DNA of 26,440 nucleotides from positions 1 through 26,440 of the forward strand of contig PBSR01000278.1 of the NCBI GenBank assembly GCA_002726335.1. The letters are read 5' to 3'. The translations under genes and the position numbers were made by a program. Below the pieces are notes generated by a model. That model did not search any database and was not told the DNA's origin. It saw only the letters and a list, made by a program, of their open reading frames with translations. Below, piece by piece: positions 15,965-23,057 of the stretch. This DNA comes from Gemmatimonadaceae bacterium. GTDB lineage: Bacteria > Latescibacterota > UBA2968 > UBA8231. Within the stretch, counting starts at the first letter, position 1, and each line of letters starts with the position of its first letter.

Positions 15965-17178
15965 GCCTCGGACTCACCGGTCGTGGCGAGCCGGCGCGGG
16001 TTCTCGAGGCTCTTCCGTACGGACTGCAGGAAGGCGGCGGCACCAGCGCCGTCCACGGCACGATGGTCGCAGGCCAGGCATACCGTCATCTGCTCGCGAA
16101 TGACGGCGGCGCCGTCGACGGCGACGACCCGTTCGCCGCTGCGGCCCACGGCGAGGATGGCGCACTCCGGCGGGTTGATGAGCGGCAGGAACCGCTCGAC
16201 GCCCTGGCCGGCGAGGCTGGTGATCGTAAAGGTGGGAGAAGGCTTCGGGGAGACGACGCCGGCACGGGCGGTTTCGATCAGCTGTTGCCGGCCTTCGGCG
16301 ACGGCTGTCAGAGAGAGGCCATCGGCGTCCTTCACGACAGGGACGAGGATGCCGTCATCGACGGCCACGGCAATACCGACATGGCATCCCGCCTTGAGCA
16401 CGATGCCGCTGGCGCCCACGTGGGCGTTGAAGCGACCGTGTTGGCGCAGGGCGCGTGCCACGGCGACAATGATGAGGTCGTTGAGGGATATCGACGCGTC
16501 TGCAAAGCCAGCTCGGAAGATCCGGGCGTCGGTGACATCGATGTCACCGAACAGATAGAAGTGCGGGATGCTACGGGCGCTGACGGTCATGCGCTCGGCG
16601 ATGGCGGCGCGTCGACGGTTGTGGGGTACCACGCGATCGCCGCCTTCGATGTCGGGTTCGGCCGTCGGTTCGGTAACTGGAGTGCCTCCGGCAGCCGACA
16701 GGGCGGCGGCGAGAACGTCGCGGCGGATGATCCGGCCCGACGGACCGGACCCCGCCACTCGTGCCAGGTCGACCAGGAGCTGCCGCGCCAGGCGTCTCGC
16801 CGAGGGCGACGCGAAGGTTCGCCCGGCGGTGGGACGTGTGTCCGGGGATCCCGAAGACCGGGATTTCGCGGAAACAGAAACAGGTCGAGGCGCGGCAGAA
16901 AGGTCGACGGCTGTGGCCGCTGCCTTTGCAGGGATGGTTTCGTCCGCTTCACCGATCCAGGCGATGGCGTCCAGCACCCTGGCCTCGTCGCCAGCGGCAC
17001 AGTCGATACTCAGCAGGATGCCATCGCCCTCGGCGGCGACCTCGAAGGCGGCTTTCTCCGACTCGACAACGGCGATGACATCGCCGCTCTCGACGCGGTC
17101 ACCCTCGGCCTTGCACCACTCCAGCAGGACACCGGTCGTCAGATTCTCGCCCACCTGTGGCATCCGTACCGGGATCAT
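15961..17178 (-). CDS. 2-oxoacid dehydrogenase E2 (dihydrolipoamide acyltransferase)
   Basis: This 405-residue E2 starts with one lipoyl domain (IPVRMPQVGENLTTG..., attachment Lys42 in VESEKAAFEV), a variable Ala/Pro-rich linker, a peripheral subunit-binding domain (SPSARRLARQLLVDLARVAGSGPSGRI, residues ~140-170), and a C-terminal acyltransferase domain (RRAAIAERMTVSA; active-site motif DHRAVDG). It transfers the acyl group from lipoate to coenzyme A. The ATG at 17178 is taken because it begins the lipoyl domain and overlaps the E1beta stop in an ATGA; an in-frame codon 54 bases upstream would only add out-of-family residues. Whether the complex oxidises pyruvate, acetoin or a branched-chain acid is not clear. 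The binding domain implies an E3 partner encoded elsewhere. Confidence 0.93.
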   Translation of the reverse strand: MIPVRMPQVGENLTTGVLLEWCKAEGDRVESGDVIAVVESEKAAFEVAAEGDGILLSIDCAAGDEARVLDAIAWIGEADETIPAKAAATAVDLSAAPRPVSVSAKSRSSGSPDTRPTAGRTFASPSARRLARQLLVDLARVAGSGPSGRIIRRDVLAAALSAAGGTPVTEPTAEPDIEGGDRVVPHNRRRAAIAERMTVSARSIPHFYLFGDIDVTDARIFRAGFADASISLNDLIIVAVARALRQHGRFNAHVGASGIVLKAGCHVGIAVAVDDGILVPVVKDADGLSLTAVAEGRQQLIETARAGVVSPKPSPTFTITSLAGQGVERFLPLINPPECAILAVGRSGERVVAVDGAAVIREQMTVCLACDHRAVDGAGAAAFLQSVRKSLENPRRLATTGESEA

Positions 17179-18176
17179 GCGTAGACAGCTCGCCGTACGG
17201 CAGCGACGATGTCCGCTGTCTGTGGAATGCAAGCCTGTTCCAGCGTGTGGTTGTACGGGATGGCAAGGTTGCGACCGGCGACGATCTCTACGGGCGCATC
17301 GAGGTGGTCGAAGGCTTCCCCCTGGATGATGGCGGCCATGTCGGCGGCGACGCCGCCACGTCGAACGGCCTCCTGCACGATGACGACGTGCTCGGTGCGG
17401 CAGACGGACTCCAGGATCGCCTGCCGGTCGAGTGGGACCAGCGTGCGCGGATCGATGACCTCCACATCGATGTTGTGCTGAGAGTACAACTCTTCGGCCG
17501 CCTCCAGCGAGCGGGGAACCATGTTCGACCAGGCGATGAGAGTGCAGTCCCGACCGGGGCGCTTGATGTCGGCCACACCCAGGGGAATGGACTCCTCATT
17601 CTCTGGCACCGGTCCCTCTGTCATATAGAGGAGCTTGTGCTCCAGGAAGATGACGGGGTCGTCGTCACGGATGGCGCTGACGAGCAGACCTCGTGCATCG
17701 CGTGGTGTGGAGGGCATGACGAGCTTGAGGCCCGGGATGTGGTAGAACAGGCCCTCCAGGCTCTGGGAGTGCTGCGCGGCGACGCAGTCTCCGACACCTC
17801 CCTGGGTGCGCAGGACCATGGGCACCGAACGGGCCCCGCCCGACATGAGGCGGTATTTGGCTGCCTGGTTGACGACCTGATCCATCGTCAGCAGCGTGAA
17901 GTCGACGAACAGCACTTCGACGACGGGACGCATGCCGGTGATGGCCGCCCCCACGGCGGCGCCGACGAGGCTGGGCTCGGCGATGGGTGTGTCGATGCAG
18001 CGCTTCGGTCCGAACTCGGCGAGCAGACCCTCGGTGACCAGGTACGAGCCACCCCGTTCGGCGATGCCGACACCGAGACAGAAGACGCTGTCGTCGCGGG
18101 CCATCTCCTGGCGCAGGGCTTCGTTCAACCCCTGGCGCAGCATCAGCGTGCGGCTGCCGGGTTGCACAGCGGTCAC
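17175..18176 (-). CDS. 2-oxoacid dehydrogenase E1 beta subunit
   Basis: This 333-residue TPP-enzyme beta subunit resembles PdhB/AcoB: MLRQGLNEALRQEMARDDSVFCLG, the conserved CIDTPIAEPSLVGAAVGAA, VLFVDFTLLTMDQ, VPMVLRTQGGVG with AAQHSQSLEG, and a C-terminal transketolase-like fold (IDVEVIDPRTLVPLD). It forms an alpha2beta2 heterotetramer with the upstream E1 alpha and contributes the proton-relay histidine of the AAQHSQ region. The GTG start at 18176 overlaps the alpha stop in a GTGA. The stop overlaps E2. AQHSQSLE is also typical of acetoin- and branched-chain-type complexes, so the substrate stays open. Confidence 0.93.
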   Translation of the reverse strand: MTAVQPGSRTLMLRQGLNEALRQEMARDDSVFCLGVGIAERGGSYLVTEGLLAEFGPKRCIDTPIAEPSLVGAAVGAAITGMRPVVEVLFVDFTLLTMDQVVNQAAKYRLMSGGARSVPMVLRTQGGVGDCVAAQHSQSLEGLFYHIPGLKLVMPSTPRDARGLLVSAIRDDDPVIFLEHKLLYMTEGPVPENEESIPLGVADIKRPGRDCTLIAWSNMVPRSLEAAEELYSQHNIDVEVIDPRTLVPLDRQAILESVCRTEHVVIVQEAVRRGGVAADMAAIIQGEAFDHLDAPVEIVAGRNLAIPYNHTLEQACIPQTADIVAAVRRAVYA

Positions 18177-19120
18177 GCCTCGTACTCCCGCAGAAACTCC
18201 TCGACCACAGGCTCGGCACTGGCGTGGGCGAACTCGACGGCTGCCTCGATCTCGTCGTCAACCTCGGCTTCCATGGCATCGACCCGTGCGTCATCCGCCA
18301 GTCGCTGCCGACACAACAGCAGCGGATCGTGGGTCTTGTAGTACTCGACCTGATCTTCCGGCATGTAGTCGCCAGGATCATTCACATGATGGCCGGCGTG
18401 GCGGAAGGTTCTGGCCTCGATCAGCAGGGGACCCTCACCCCGCAGCAGGCGTTGCCGGGCCTCGAGGGCAGCCTCGTAAACCTCGACGACGTCATTTCCA
18501 TCCAGTGACTGACCTTCCACACCGTAGCCGTCGCCGCGTCGGTGCAGGTCGACGATGCGGCTGGCCTTGTCGATGGGGGTGGACACGGCGAACTGGTTGT
18601 TCTCGATCACCAGTAGCAGGGGCAGATTCCAGATGGCGGCCAGGTTCAGCGCCTCGCCGAAGGTGCCATGGTTGGTGGCGCCGTCGGAGCAGAACACGAC
18701 GCAGATGCGCTCCTCGCCGCGGATCGTGGCGCCCAGGGCGGCACCCACGCCGATGGGGAGGCCGGCGCCGACGATGCCGTTGGCGCCCAGGTTGCCCGTG
18801 TCGGGGTCGGCGATGTGCATGGAGCCGCCGAGGCCGCCACAATACCCCGTGGCCTTGCCGGTGATCTCGGCGAACATGCGGTCAAAACCCCCGCCCCGAG
18901 CCAGACAGTGACCGTGGCCACGGTGGGTGCTGACGATGTAGTCATCCTCGCCCAGGGCGGCGCAGATGCCCGTGGCGATGGCCTCCTCACCGAGATAGGG
19001 GTGCAGGTACCCCCGCATGTGGCCCTGACGATAGAGCTGGATGCAGGTCTCCTCGAAGCGACGGATTCCGTAGAGAGTGCGGTAGAGCCGGGCGAGGAGT
19101 TCGGGATCGGTGTCTGGCAT
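18173..19120 (-). CDS. 2-oxoacid dehydrogenase E1 alpha subunit
   Basis: This 315-residue TPP-binding alpha subunit has ELLARLYRTLYGIRRFEE at its start, HMRGYLHPYLGEEAIATG, STHRGHGHCLARG, a CGGLGGSMHI segment, and the thiamine-diphosphate motif SDGATNHGTFGEALN...NLPLLLVIENNQF, with SDG where many relatives have GDG. RHAGHHVNDPGDYM is the phosphorylation-loop region of the family. An in-frame GTG 27 bases upstream is possible, but I choose ATG at 19120 since it fits family length. A TACATT -10-like element lies only seven bases before this ATG and there is no Shine-Dalgarno, suggesting a leaderless transcript. It is the first gene of the E1-E2-kinase operon. Confidence 0.92.
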   Translation of the reverse strand: MPDTDPELLARLYRTLYGIRRFEETCIQLYRQGHMRGYLHPYLGEEAIATGICAALGEDDYIVSTHRGHGHCLARGGGFDRMFAEITGKATGYCGGLGGSMHIADPDTGNLGANGIVGAGLPIGVGAALGATIRGEERICVVFCSDGATNHGTFGEALNLAAIWNLPLLLVIENNQFAVSTPIDKASRIVDLHRRGDGYGVEGQSLDGNDVVEVYEAALEARQRLLRGEGPLLIEARTFRHAGHHVNDPGDYMPEDQVEYYKTHDPLLLCRQRLADDARVDAMEAEVDDEIEAAVEFAHASAEPVVEEFLREYEA

Positions 19121-19127
19121 GGGGCGA

Positions 19128-19156
19128 AATGTAGCAGGTCGGCCCACGATTGCCGA
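19128..19156 (-). promoter_or_regulatory. Likely leaderless promoter of the E1-E2-kinase operon
   Basis: On the minus strand a TCGGCA (19156-19151, four matches to TTGACA) is 17 bases before TACATT (19133-19128, four matches to TATAAT). Seven bases separate the -10 from the ATG at 19120, so initiation would fall at or next to the start codon. No Shine-Dalgarno is present between them. Confidence 0.4.
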
Positions 19157-19209
19157 GGCCGGACATTGGCGCTACCATGCGCTGTGGATCAGGAACCGGG
19201 AGAGGACCA

Positions 19210-20019
19210 ATGGAACAGGTAGACTTCGCCGGGCTGAGGGTGAGCCGATTCATCATCGGCGGCAATCCGTTCAGCACGGTATCGCACCAGGGAGAGGTAC
19301 GGGACCTGGAGATGCGCCAGTGGTATACATCAGCGCGCATCAAGGCGACTCTGACCGACGCCGAGGCCAATGGCGTGACGACATTTCTCGGCAGGGCGGA
19401 CAACCACATCATCCGCCTGCTGTGTGAATATCGTGATGAAGGCGGCAGGATCGACTGGATCGCCCAGACAACACCGGAGCTGTCCAGTATCGAACGCTCG
19501 GTGAGCCGTGCTCTCAGTGGTGGCGCCAACGCCATCTTCGTCCACGGTGGACAGACCGATCAGATGCTGGCCAGCGGGACCATGACCAGGCTGCCGGGCA
19601 TCATCCAGCGCATTCGTGATGCCGGCATTCCAGCCGGCATCGCCGGTCACGATCCGGATGTGCACCGCTGGGCGGAGGACCACCTCGACGTGGATTTCTA
19701 CATGTGCTGCTATTACAACCCGTCGCGGCGTGATGAGCAGGCCGAACGGGATGCGGCGGCAGAGGAGATGTATCGCGACGAGGATCGCCAGACCATGGTG
19801 CAGACGATCCAGCAGCTGCAGCGCCCTGCGATCCACTACAAGATCATGGCGGCGGGTCGCAATGATCCGGACGAGGCGTTCGCCTTTGCCGCCGCCCACA
19901 TGCGGGACTCGGACGCTGTCTGCGTCGGCGTGCACACCAAGGACAATCCGGGGATGGTGCGCGAGAACGTGAACAGCCTTCAACGCTGTCTGGCAGATGC
20001 ACAGACGAGAGCCGCCTGA
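19210..20019 (+). CDS. Aldo/keto-reductase-like TIM-barrel protein of unknown function
   Basis: This 269-residue soluble protein opens like an aldo/keto reductase (GLRVSRFIIGGNPFSTVSHQG), then shows alternating strands and helices: GVTTFLGRADNHIIRLL, IDWIAQTTPELSSIE, ANAIFVHGGQTD, PAGIAGHDPDVHRWAE, DFYMCCYYNP, IHYKIMAAGRNDP and DAVCVGVHTKDNP. These are well-spaced barrel strands, but I cannot locate the Tyr/Lys/His/Asp tetrad of true reductases, so catalysis is not claimed. The ATG at 19210 follows GGGAGAGGA (19198-19206). It precedes the TPR membrane gene with an apparent CTGA overlap (20016-20019), hinting at coupling, and diverges from the E1 alpha gene over 89 bases. Confidence 0.65.
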   Translation: MEQVDFAGLRVSRFIIGGNPFSTVSHQGEVRDLEMRQWYTSARIKATLTDAEANGVTTFLGRADNHIIRLLCEYRDEGGRIDWIAQTTPELSSIERSVSRALSGGANAIFVHGGQTDQMLASGTMTRLPGIIQRIRDAGIPAGIAGHDPDVHRWAEDHLDVDFYMCCYYNPSRRDEQAERDAAAEEMYRDEDRQTMVQTIQQLQRPAIHYKIMAAGRNDPDEAFAFAAAHMRDSDAVCVGVHTKDNPGMVRENVNSLQRCLADAQTRAA

Positions 20020-20393
20020 CCATCCAGACACCAACAACCGTCCGTCTTCTGGCGCCGGTCGTCCTTGTGCTGGCCGGTCTGGTCACGCACCTGCCGAGCC
20101 TGACGAATCCCTTCGTCTTTGACGACATGGATTCCATCGTCGGCAACCCGGATGTCCGCACGATCTGGCCGCCCACGTGGCTGATGGCCGAACACCACGG
20201 CAGTGTTGTCACGCGTCCACTGTCAAACCTCACGCTGGCAGTGAACTACAGCCTGAGCGGCACCGATCCTACCGGTTTCCGGGTCTTCAATATCGCCCTG
20301 CATCTGCTGAACGGCGCGCTGCTGCTGGTCGTGCTGCGCCGGGCGTTTTCAGGCGAGAGGCTGGCTCCCCTGTTCGGTCCCAGGGCCGGGTAA
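20016..20393 (+). pseudogene. N-terminal fragment of a TMTC-like TPR membrane protein (in-frame TAA)
   Basis: Codons from a CTG at 20016 (overlapping the preceding TGA as CTGA) or a GTG at 20067 give a hydrophobic first helix (VVLVLAGLVTHLPSL), then NPFVFDDMDSIVGNPDV and RPLSNLTLAVNYSLSG, which are typical of TMTC/DUF1736-type glycosyltransferase-like membrane proteins with the DD motif of GT-C enzymes. The CTG start is favoured because it keeps the whole first helix. A TAA at 20391-20393 cuts the frame after FGPRAG, yet the same frame continues at once with LALLTALLFVVHPLQTQ, as in intact relatives. So this is either a pseudogene, an assembly or sequencing error, or a readthrough stop. Confidence 0.6.
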
Positions 20394-20423
20394 CTGGCGC
20401 TGCTGACGGCGCTTCTGTTCGTC

Positions 20424-21932
20424 GTGCATCCGCTGCAGACGCAGGTTCTCAACTACATCGTGCAGCGGAGTGGGATGTTAATGACGGCGGCCCTCCTCGG
20501 CAGTCTCGTGTGTGTCCAGCAGCGTGGACGGGGCTGGACCGCGAGCGCCATCGTTCTCTGTGCCGCCGGGATGCTGAGCAAGGAGTCGATGGCAGCCGCT
20601 CCGGTAGTCCTCGTACTCTACGATCTGTTATTCGGGAAGGAGCGGCGCCCCATCCTCTGGGCCGGACTGGCCCTGACCTGGCTGCCCCTCGCTGGCCTGT
20701 TGCTGACCCGTCCCCACGGGCCCACCATCGGCTTCGATCACGGCGTTACCACCTGGGCCTATCTGCTGAATCAGAGCGAAGCCATCGTCGGCTACCTGTG
20801 GCTGATGGTGTGGCCCCACCCTTTGATTCTCGACTACGGCCCCCCCGATCCGTCGCTGCGTCTGGTGCAGGTGTGGCCGGAGGCCGTCGTCGTGCTCGCG
20901 GCCATCGGGCTGACGGTGTGGTTGCTGCTGCGATGCCCTGCCGCGGGGTTCTGCCTGGCCTGGTTCTTCCTGTTGATCGCGCCGACGTCCAGTCTCATCC
21001 CCTTCGTCAATGAGGGGGCTGCCGAGCGCCGGATCTACCTTGCCATCGCCGGTCCTGTCGTGCTGCTCATCTGTCTGGGATATCGTGGGGTGGTGCTCTG
21101 GTCCCCATCGCCCCGGGCGCTGCGTACTGCCGGCGTGGCCGGACTGCTGGTTGTTGCGATGATGATCGCAGCCAGCCACAGCCGTCACAGGGACTTTCGC
21201 AGCAGCAGATCGATCTGGCAGGCGACGGTGGAGGATCGTCCGAACAACCCGCGGGCCCACAGTGCACTGGCCATGGAGTTGAGGTCGGAAGGGTTCATGG
21301 CCGAGGCGCTCGCGGAGTACCAGCAGGCGATCGCCCTGCGGCCGGGATATGCGGACGCCTACAACAACATGGCGATGATCCTGGCCGATCTGGGACGCCA
21401 CAACGAAGCCATCGCACCGTACCGCGAAGCCATCCGCTACAAGCCCGGTTTCTTCCAGGCGCACAACAATCTTGCTGCCGCCTACTCCGCCCTGGGCCGC
21501 TGGGAAGAGGCCATCGTCGAGTATCGTCGCGCCATCGAGCTGAGCCCGGCCTACGCTCGGGCCCACACCAATCTCGGCATGGCGCTGGCCGAAACGGGGC
21601 ACACGGAAGAGGCCCTGGATCACTACCGCGAAGCACTGCATCAGGATCCGGAGTATGCACGTGCACGGGACAACCTGGTCGACGGTCTCAACAGCCTGGG
21701 CATCAAGCTTGAGGAGGCCGGCGATGTGTCTGCTGCCCTGGGTAAATACCAGGAGGCGATCGAAGTCGACTCCACCGCCTACTTCGTGCACTACAATCTC
21801 GTCCTCGCCTACCAGTCGGCCGGGGCGTGGGTGCAGGCTGCCGTGTCCTACCGGCGGACGTTGCGCTTCAAGCCGGATTACCTGGACGCACAGGAGCGAC
21901 TGCAGGTCGTGCAGGCGAAGGTGGCGGAGTAA
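20424..21932 (+). CDS. Membrane protein with C-terminal TPR repeats (rest of the TMTC-like gene)
   Basis: This 502-residue frame continues the same reading frame as 20016-20393. It carries about eight hydrophobic helices (residues ~10-250: MLMTAALLGSLVC, ILWAGLALTWLPLAGLLL, AVVVLAAIGLTVWLLL, FCLAWFFLLIAP and others), HPLQTQVLNYIVQRSG and MLSKESMAA, which are hallmark TMTC-like motifs, then five or six 34-residue TPR units (ADAYNNMAMILADLGRHNEA, QAHNNLAAAYSALGRWEEA, RAHTNLGMALAETGHTEEA and neighbours), the fifth with an insert. Such proteins are thought to be GT-C-type O-mannosyl or related transferases or scaffolds. The GTG at 20424 is only the first usable codon after the TAA; translation here would need re-initiation. 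Confidence 0.75.
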   Translation: MHPLQTQVLNYIVQRSGMLMTAALLGSLVCVQQRGRGWTASAIVLCAAGMLSKESMAAAPVVLVLYDLLFGKERRPILWAGLALTWLPLAGLLLTRPHGPTIGFDHGVTTWAYLLNQSEAIVGYLWLMVWPHPLILDYGPPDPSLRLVQVWPEAVVVLAAIGLTVWLLLRCPAAGFCLAWFFLLIAPTSSLIPFVNEGAAERRIYLAIAGPVVLLICLGYRGVVLWSPSPRALRTAGVAGLLVVAMMIAASHSRHRDFRSSRSIWQATVEDRPNNPRAHSALAMELRSEGFMAEALAEYQQAIALRPGYADAYNNMAMILADLGRHNEAIAPYREAIRYKPGFFQAHNNLAAAYSALGRWEEAIVEYRRAIELSPAYARAHTNLGMALAETGHTEEALDHYREALHQDPEYARARDNLVDGLNSLGIKLEEAGDVSAALGKYQEAIEVDSTAYFVHYNLVLAYQSAGAWVQAAVSYRRTLRFKPDYLDAQERLQVVQAKVAE

Positions 21933-21938
21933 ACCGAT

Positions 21939-22943
21939 CTACACCGGCTGAACAATGTGCTGCGGCTCCTCGCAGCGGCCGACACGCAGCAGATTGCTGA
22001 GGATGTTGCGCATCCCGTGCACCCCGGACTGCCGTGCCCGTGCGGCGAAGTGGGGGGTGATGACGACCCTGTCCATCTGCAGCAGCGGGCTGTCCGGGGC
22101 GATGGGCTCCGGATCGGTCACATCGAGCCCGGCCCCCATGATGCTCCCCTCCTGCAGGGCACGGGCCAGCGCCGCCTCGTCGACGACGGCGCCACGACAG
22201 GTGTTGACGAGGATCGACTCCGGCTGCATCAAGCTCAGTTCCCGATCGGAGACCAGGTGACGGGTCAGGCGATTGAGGGGTGTATGCAGCGACACGACGT
22301 CAGACGTGGCGAGCAACTCGTCAAAGCTGACCCGACGAGCACCCGTCTCGCTGACGTAGTCGGGATCGAGGTCGGCGATGTCGTGAAACGTGAGATCACA
22401 CTCCCAGCCGGCCAGACGCCGGGCCACGCGTGACCCGATCCGGCCCAGGCCGACGAGGCCGATGTGCTTGCCCTCCAGGGTCATGAAGTCGGAGCCCTCG
22501 CCGGCCACCTGCCTGCCCCAGGCGCCCGCCTGTACGCTGGTGAATTGCTGATCGAGTCGGTGCAACACCGAGAGCATCAGCGCGATGGCGACTTCGGCGA
22601 CGGCGATGGCATTGGCGCCCCCGTTGTCGGCGACCGTGATGCCGGCGTCGGCCAGGCCCTGCACGTCGAGCCAGTCGGTGCCGGCGGTGTAGGTCTGTAT
22701 CAGACGTAGATCGGGAAGACGCCGGGCCAGCGCCACGAGGTCGGCATTTCGCGTCTGTACCAGCAGGGCGGTGGCATCCTGGCACTGTTCTACGAGTGCG
22801 TCCTCGTCCAGGTCTGCATCGACGTGCCGGAAGTGCAAGTCGGGGTCATCTGGCTGCCTCATTTCTGCCAGTGAATCGACGAGGTGCTGTATCCGGGAGG
22901 GATTCTCAGCTCCAGGGGACAGCAGCACGATGGCGACGGGCAT
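21939..22943 (-). CDS. D-2-hydroxyacid dehydrogenase (NAD-dependent)
   Basis: This 334-residue enzyme of the D-isomer-specific 2-hydroxyacid dehydrogenase family has LPDLRLIQTYTAGTDWLDV, the Rossmann motif GLVGLGRIGSRVARRL, SLHTPLNRLTRHLVS, the catalytic Arg in VNTCRGAVVDEAALARAL, the Glu in DVTDPEPI and His in VITPHFA. It likely interconverts a 2-oxoacid and its D-2-hydroxyacid in the cytoplasm with NAD(P)H. The ATG at 22943 follows a moderate GAAGAG site. A TTGACC (23015-23010) / TAGTAC (22991-22986) promoter with an 18-base spacer is present upstream. Its stop is six bases from the stop of the TPR gene. Substrate not assignable. Confidence 0.93.
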   Translation of the reverse strand: MPVAIVLLSPGAENPSRIQHLVDSLAEMRQPDDPDLHFRHVDADLDEDALVEQCQDATALLVQTRNADLVALARRLPDLRLIQTYTAGTDWLDVQGLADAGITVADNGGANAIAVAEVAIALMLSVLHRLDQQFTSVQAGAWGRQVAGEGSDFMTLEGKHIGLVGLGRIGSRVARRLAGWECDLTFHDIADLDPDYVSETGARRVSFDELLATSDVVSLHTPLNRLTRHLVSDRELSLMQPESILVNTCRGAVVDEAALARALQEGSIMGAGLDVTDPEPIAPDSPLLQMDRVVITPHFAARARQSGVHGMRNILSNLLRVGRCEEPQHIVQPV

Positions 22944-22985
22944 AGGGCGCTCTTCGTAAGAGGAAGGGAGCGGGTTGCGGGCACA

Positions 22986-23015
22986 GTACTAAGTGTCCTT
23001 TGTGCGCCTGGTCAA
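22986..23015 (-). promoter_or_regulatory. Sigma70-type promoter for the D-2-hydroxyacid dehydrogenase gene
   Basis: On the minus strand TTGACC (23015-23010) matches the -35 consensus at five of six positions and is followed after 18 bases by TAGTAC (22991-22986) as a moderate -10. The start site would be near 22979, giving a leader of about 36 bases before the ATG at 22943. Confidence 0.45.
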
Positions 23016-23044
23016 GGAGACTGGGGGACGGGTGTTGATCGACG

Positions 23045-23050
23045 TATACT
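23045..23050 (+). promoter_or_regulatory. -10 element placed for a leaderless sulfatase transcript
   Basis: TATACT (five of six matches to TATAAT) ends seven bases before the ATG at 23058, with no Shine-Dalgarno between them. A start site seven bases downstream would coincide with the start codon. No clear -35 lies at 16-18 bases; a nearby TTGATC at 23035 is too close to be one. Confidence 0.4.
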
Positions 23051-23057
23051 TGGCCCC

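Noticed and set aside
16063..17184. Open frame of over 370 codons opposite the E2 gene
   Set aside because: Its residues are an antisense shadow of a clear E2 with all diagnostic motifs; no start signal or family match.
20628..21791. 387-codon open frame opposite the TPR gene
   Set aside because: Antisense to regular TPR repeats and membrane helices; no family features.
23035..23040. TTGATC as -35 for the second sulfatase
   Set aside because: Only four bases separate it from the TATACT element, far below the usual 16-18.
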